NCBI RefSeq assembly: GCF_001425835.1 | Contig: NZ_LMDP01000004.1 | Coordinates: 310,001 to 374,000 of the forward strand | Direction: 5' to 3' | DNA: 64,000 bases | Source of the DNA: Afipia sp. Root123D2 | GTDB taxonomy: Bacteria > Pseudomonadota > Alphaproteobacteria > Rhizobiales > Xanthobacteraceae | Translations under genes and position numbers: made by a program | The notes under the pieces: model-generated | The model's input: the letters and a program-made list of their open reading frames with translations, nothing else | Databases searched by the model: none | Told to the model about the DNA's origin: nothing | Shown here: positions 63,440 to 64,000 of the stretch, piece after piece | Position numbering within the stretch: position 1 is the stretch's first letter | How the letters are laid out: every line of letters starts with the position of its first letter

Positions 63440-63495
63440 ATGCCCGGCCTTGTGCCGGGCATCCACGTCTTAAGCAGCCATCACGAGACGTGGAT
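63440..63495. repeat. Double-hairpin intergenic repeat
   Basis: First hairpin ATGCCCGGC / GCCGGGCAT (63440-63462), second ATCCACGTCT / AGACGTGGAT (63461-63495). The core resembles the palindrome at 46300-46322. It lies between convergent genes. Confidence 0.7.
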
Positions 63496-63535
63496 AGCCG
63501 GAACAAGTCCGTGACATCTCGTAGTTTGAGAATCG

Positions 63536-64000
63536 TCACCGCTCCCACTTTATCCCGCCAAGCCGCGGATCGTTCGCGAACGCCGTGCGCGCGTATTCGA
63601 TCGACAGGCGCGGGGCATCGCAGATCGCGCGGGCGCCGTAAGCGCCGAGATGCAGCTTCCAGCTTTGCCGCGCCACCGGCTCCGCCTTGGTGAATGCTGC
63701 GCAGGTCAGCAGCGCGATGTTGGCGCCGTGGCCGGGGTCGCGCAACGAGTGATAGCGGATCGCCTCACAGCCCGCCGCGCGCGCCGTCTCGGCAAACGCC
63801 TGGGTCGCGGTGTAATCGGACAGGGCGGTAAGACCGGCATCAGTGGCGTAAGGTTTCCGCGTAATGTCGGCGGCGCGTTTCGTGCGGAACGCGCAGGCGA
63901 AGGCGGTGTATTCGCCGGGATTGGCGGGCCACGGCGTCGCCGGCGACTCGGCATAGAACAGCGTGCGATGAAACGCCGTCTCGGCCATCGCCGTCGCCGG
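63536..64000 (-). CDS. RES-domain protein (NAD+-degrading toxin type), 5' end missing
   Basis: The frame is open to the right edge of the window, so the first part of the gene is missing. The visible 155 residues match the second half of a RES domain: AMAETAFHRTLFYAESPATP (with the conserved AxAET glutamate), then AFAETARAAGCEAIRYHSLR and DPGHGANIALLTCAAF. RES proteins such as MbcT and ParT act as NAD+ phosphorylases or ADP-ribosyl transferases and are usually toxins. The internal ATG at 63988 is not the true start. An Xre/MbcA-type antitoxin is expected just outside the window. Confidence 0.78.
   Translation of the reverse strand, partial: PATAMAETAFHRTLFYAESPATPWPANPGEYTAFACAFRTKRAADITRKPYATDAGLTALSDYTATQAFAETARAAGCEAIRYHSLRDPGHGANIALLTCAAFTKAEPVARQSWKLHLGAYGARAICDAPRLSIEYARTAFANDPRLGGIKWER

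Noticed and set aside
1-64000. tRNA, rRNA, CRISPR, prophage or insertion sequence
   Set aside because: Intergenic regions were read for T-arm sequences, spacer-repeat arrays, integrase or transposase motifs; none was seen. A tRNA/Rfam scan would confirm.

Overview
The window comes from an alphaproteobacterial chromosome, most likely the Bradyrhizobium / Rhodopseudomonas / Afipia group (Nitrobacteraceae). The evidence is GC-rich coding sequence, a Ros/MucR regulator, an imuA-imuB-dnaE2 mutasome behind an alphaproteobacterial-type LexA box, the paired families TIGR03808/TIGR03809, several proteins typical of the order (DUF2336, DUF6456, DUF5330, DUF1491), CtrA-type TTAA-N7-TTAA sites and an EcfG-type GGAAC-N16-CGTT promoter. 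I see no rRNA, tRNA, CRISPR array, prophage or transposase. Several short palindromic intergenic repeats are present.

0-13 kb: the start of a GMC oxidoreductase, an M20 amidohydrolase and a stress-type YciE protein are followed by a DNA-damage block: a UdgX-like uracil-DNA binding protein diverging from imuA-imuB-dnaE2. Three acyl-CoA genes follow: a family III CoA-transferase, an acetyl-CoA hydrolase/transferase and an enoyl-CoA hydratase. 13-21 kb is rich in signalling: an ECF sigma/NrsF pair, a diguanylate cyclase with a DUF2336 protein, and an ECF sigma / anti-sigma / secreted subtilisin operon. 21-24 kb holds the convergent TIGR03809/TIGR03808 pair and a Bcr/CflA exporter.

24-36 kb is a long minus-strand stretch. 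Read in transcription order it contains folP-folB-folK, the small methylmalonyl-CoA mutase subunit, a GFA-family protein, the large mutase subunit, a DUF3298 protein, a tripartite tricarboxylate transporter (tctC-B-A), the mutase GTPase chaperone MeaB and a pyroglutamyl peptidase. Most neighbours are tightly spaced or overlap by ATGA. 36-44 kb has a HerA-like ATPase, an M20 dipeptidase, a strong bidirectional terminator, a class II aldolase, a GT-C glycosyltransferase and a proline-rich membrane protein.

44-64 kb looks like a cell-cycle and envelope region. It carries MucR, a DnaA-domain-IV-like HTH protein overlapping a DUF6456 gene, SufE, a PAS histidine kinase coupled to a peptidoglycan-binding protein, a second DUF2336 gene with a perfect CtrA site in its promoter, a flippase-like/O-antigen-ligase fusion, a TerC protein, a split DUF1214/DUF1254 pair downstream of a class A penicillin-binding protein, YcgN, a DHA2 exporter, a six-cysteine secreted mini-protein and, running off the right edge, a RES-domain (NAD+ phosphorylase type) toxin.

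The most promising candidates for new biology are: (a) the ECF/anti-sigma/subtilisin operon, where the anti-sigma periplasmic domain looks like a subtilisin prodomain; (b) UdgX next to the SOS mutasome; (c) the DnaA-like HTH + DUF6456 operon under a tandem near-palindromic operator; and (d) CtrA sites in front of a DUF2336 gene and a 62-residue orphan protein.
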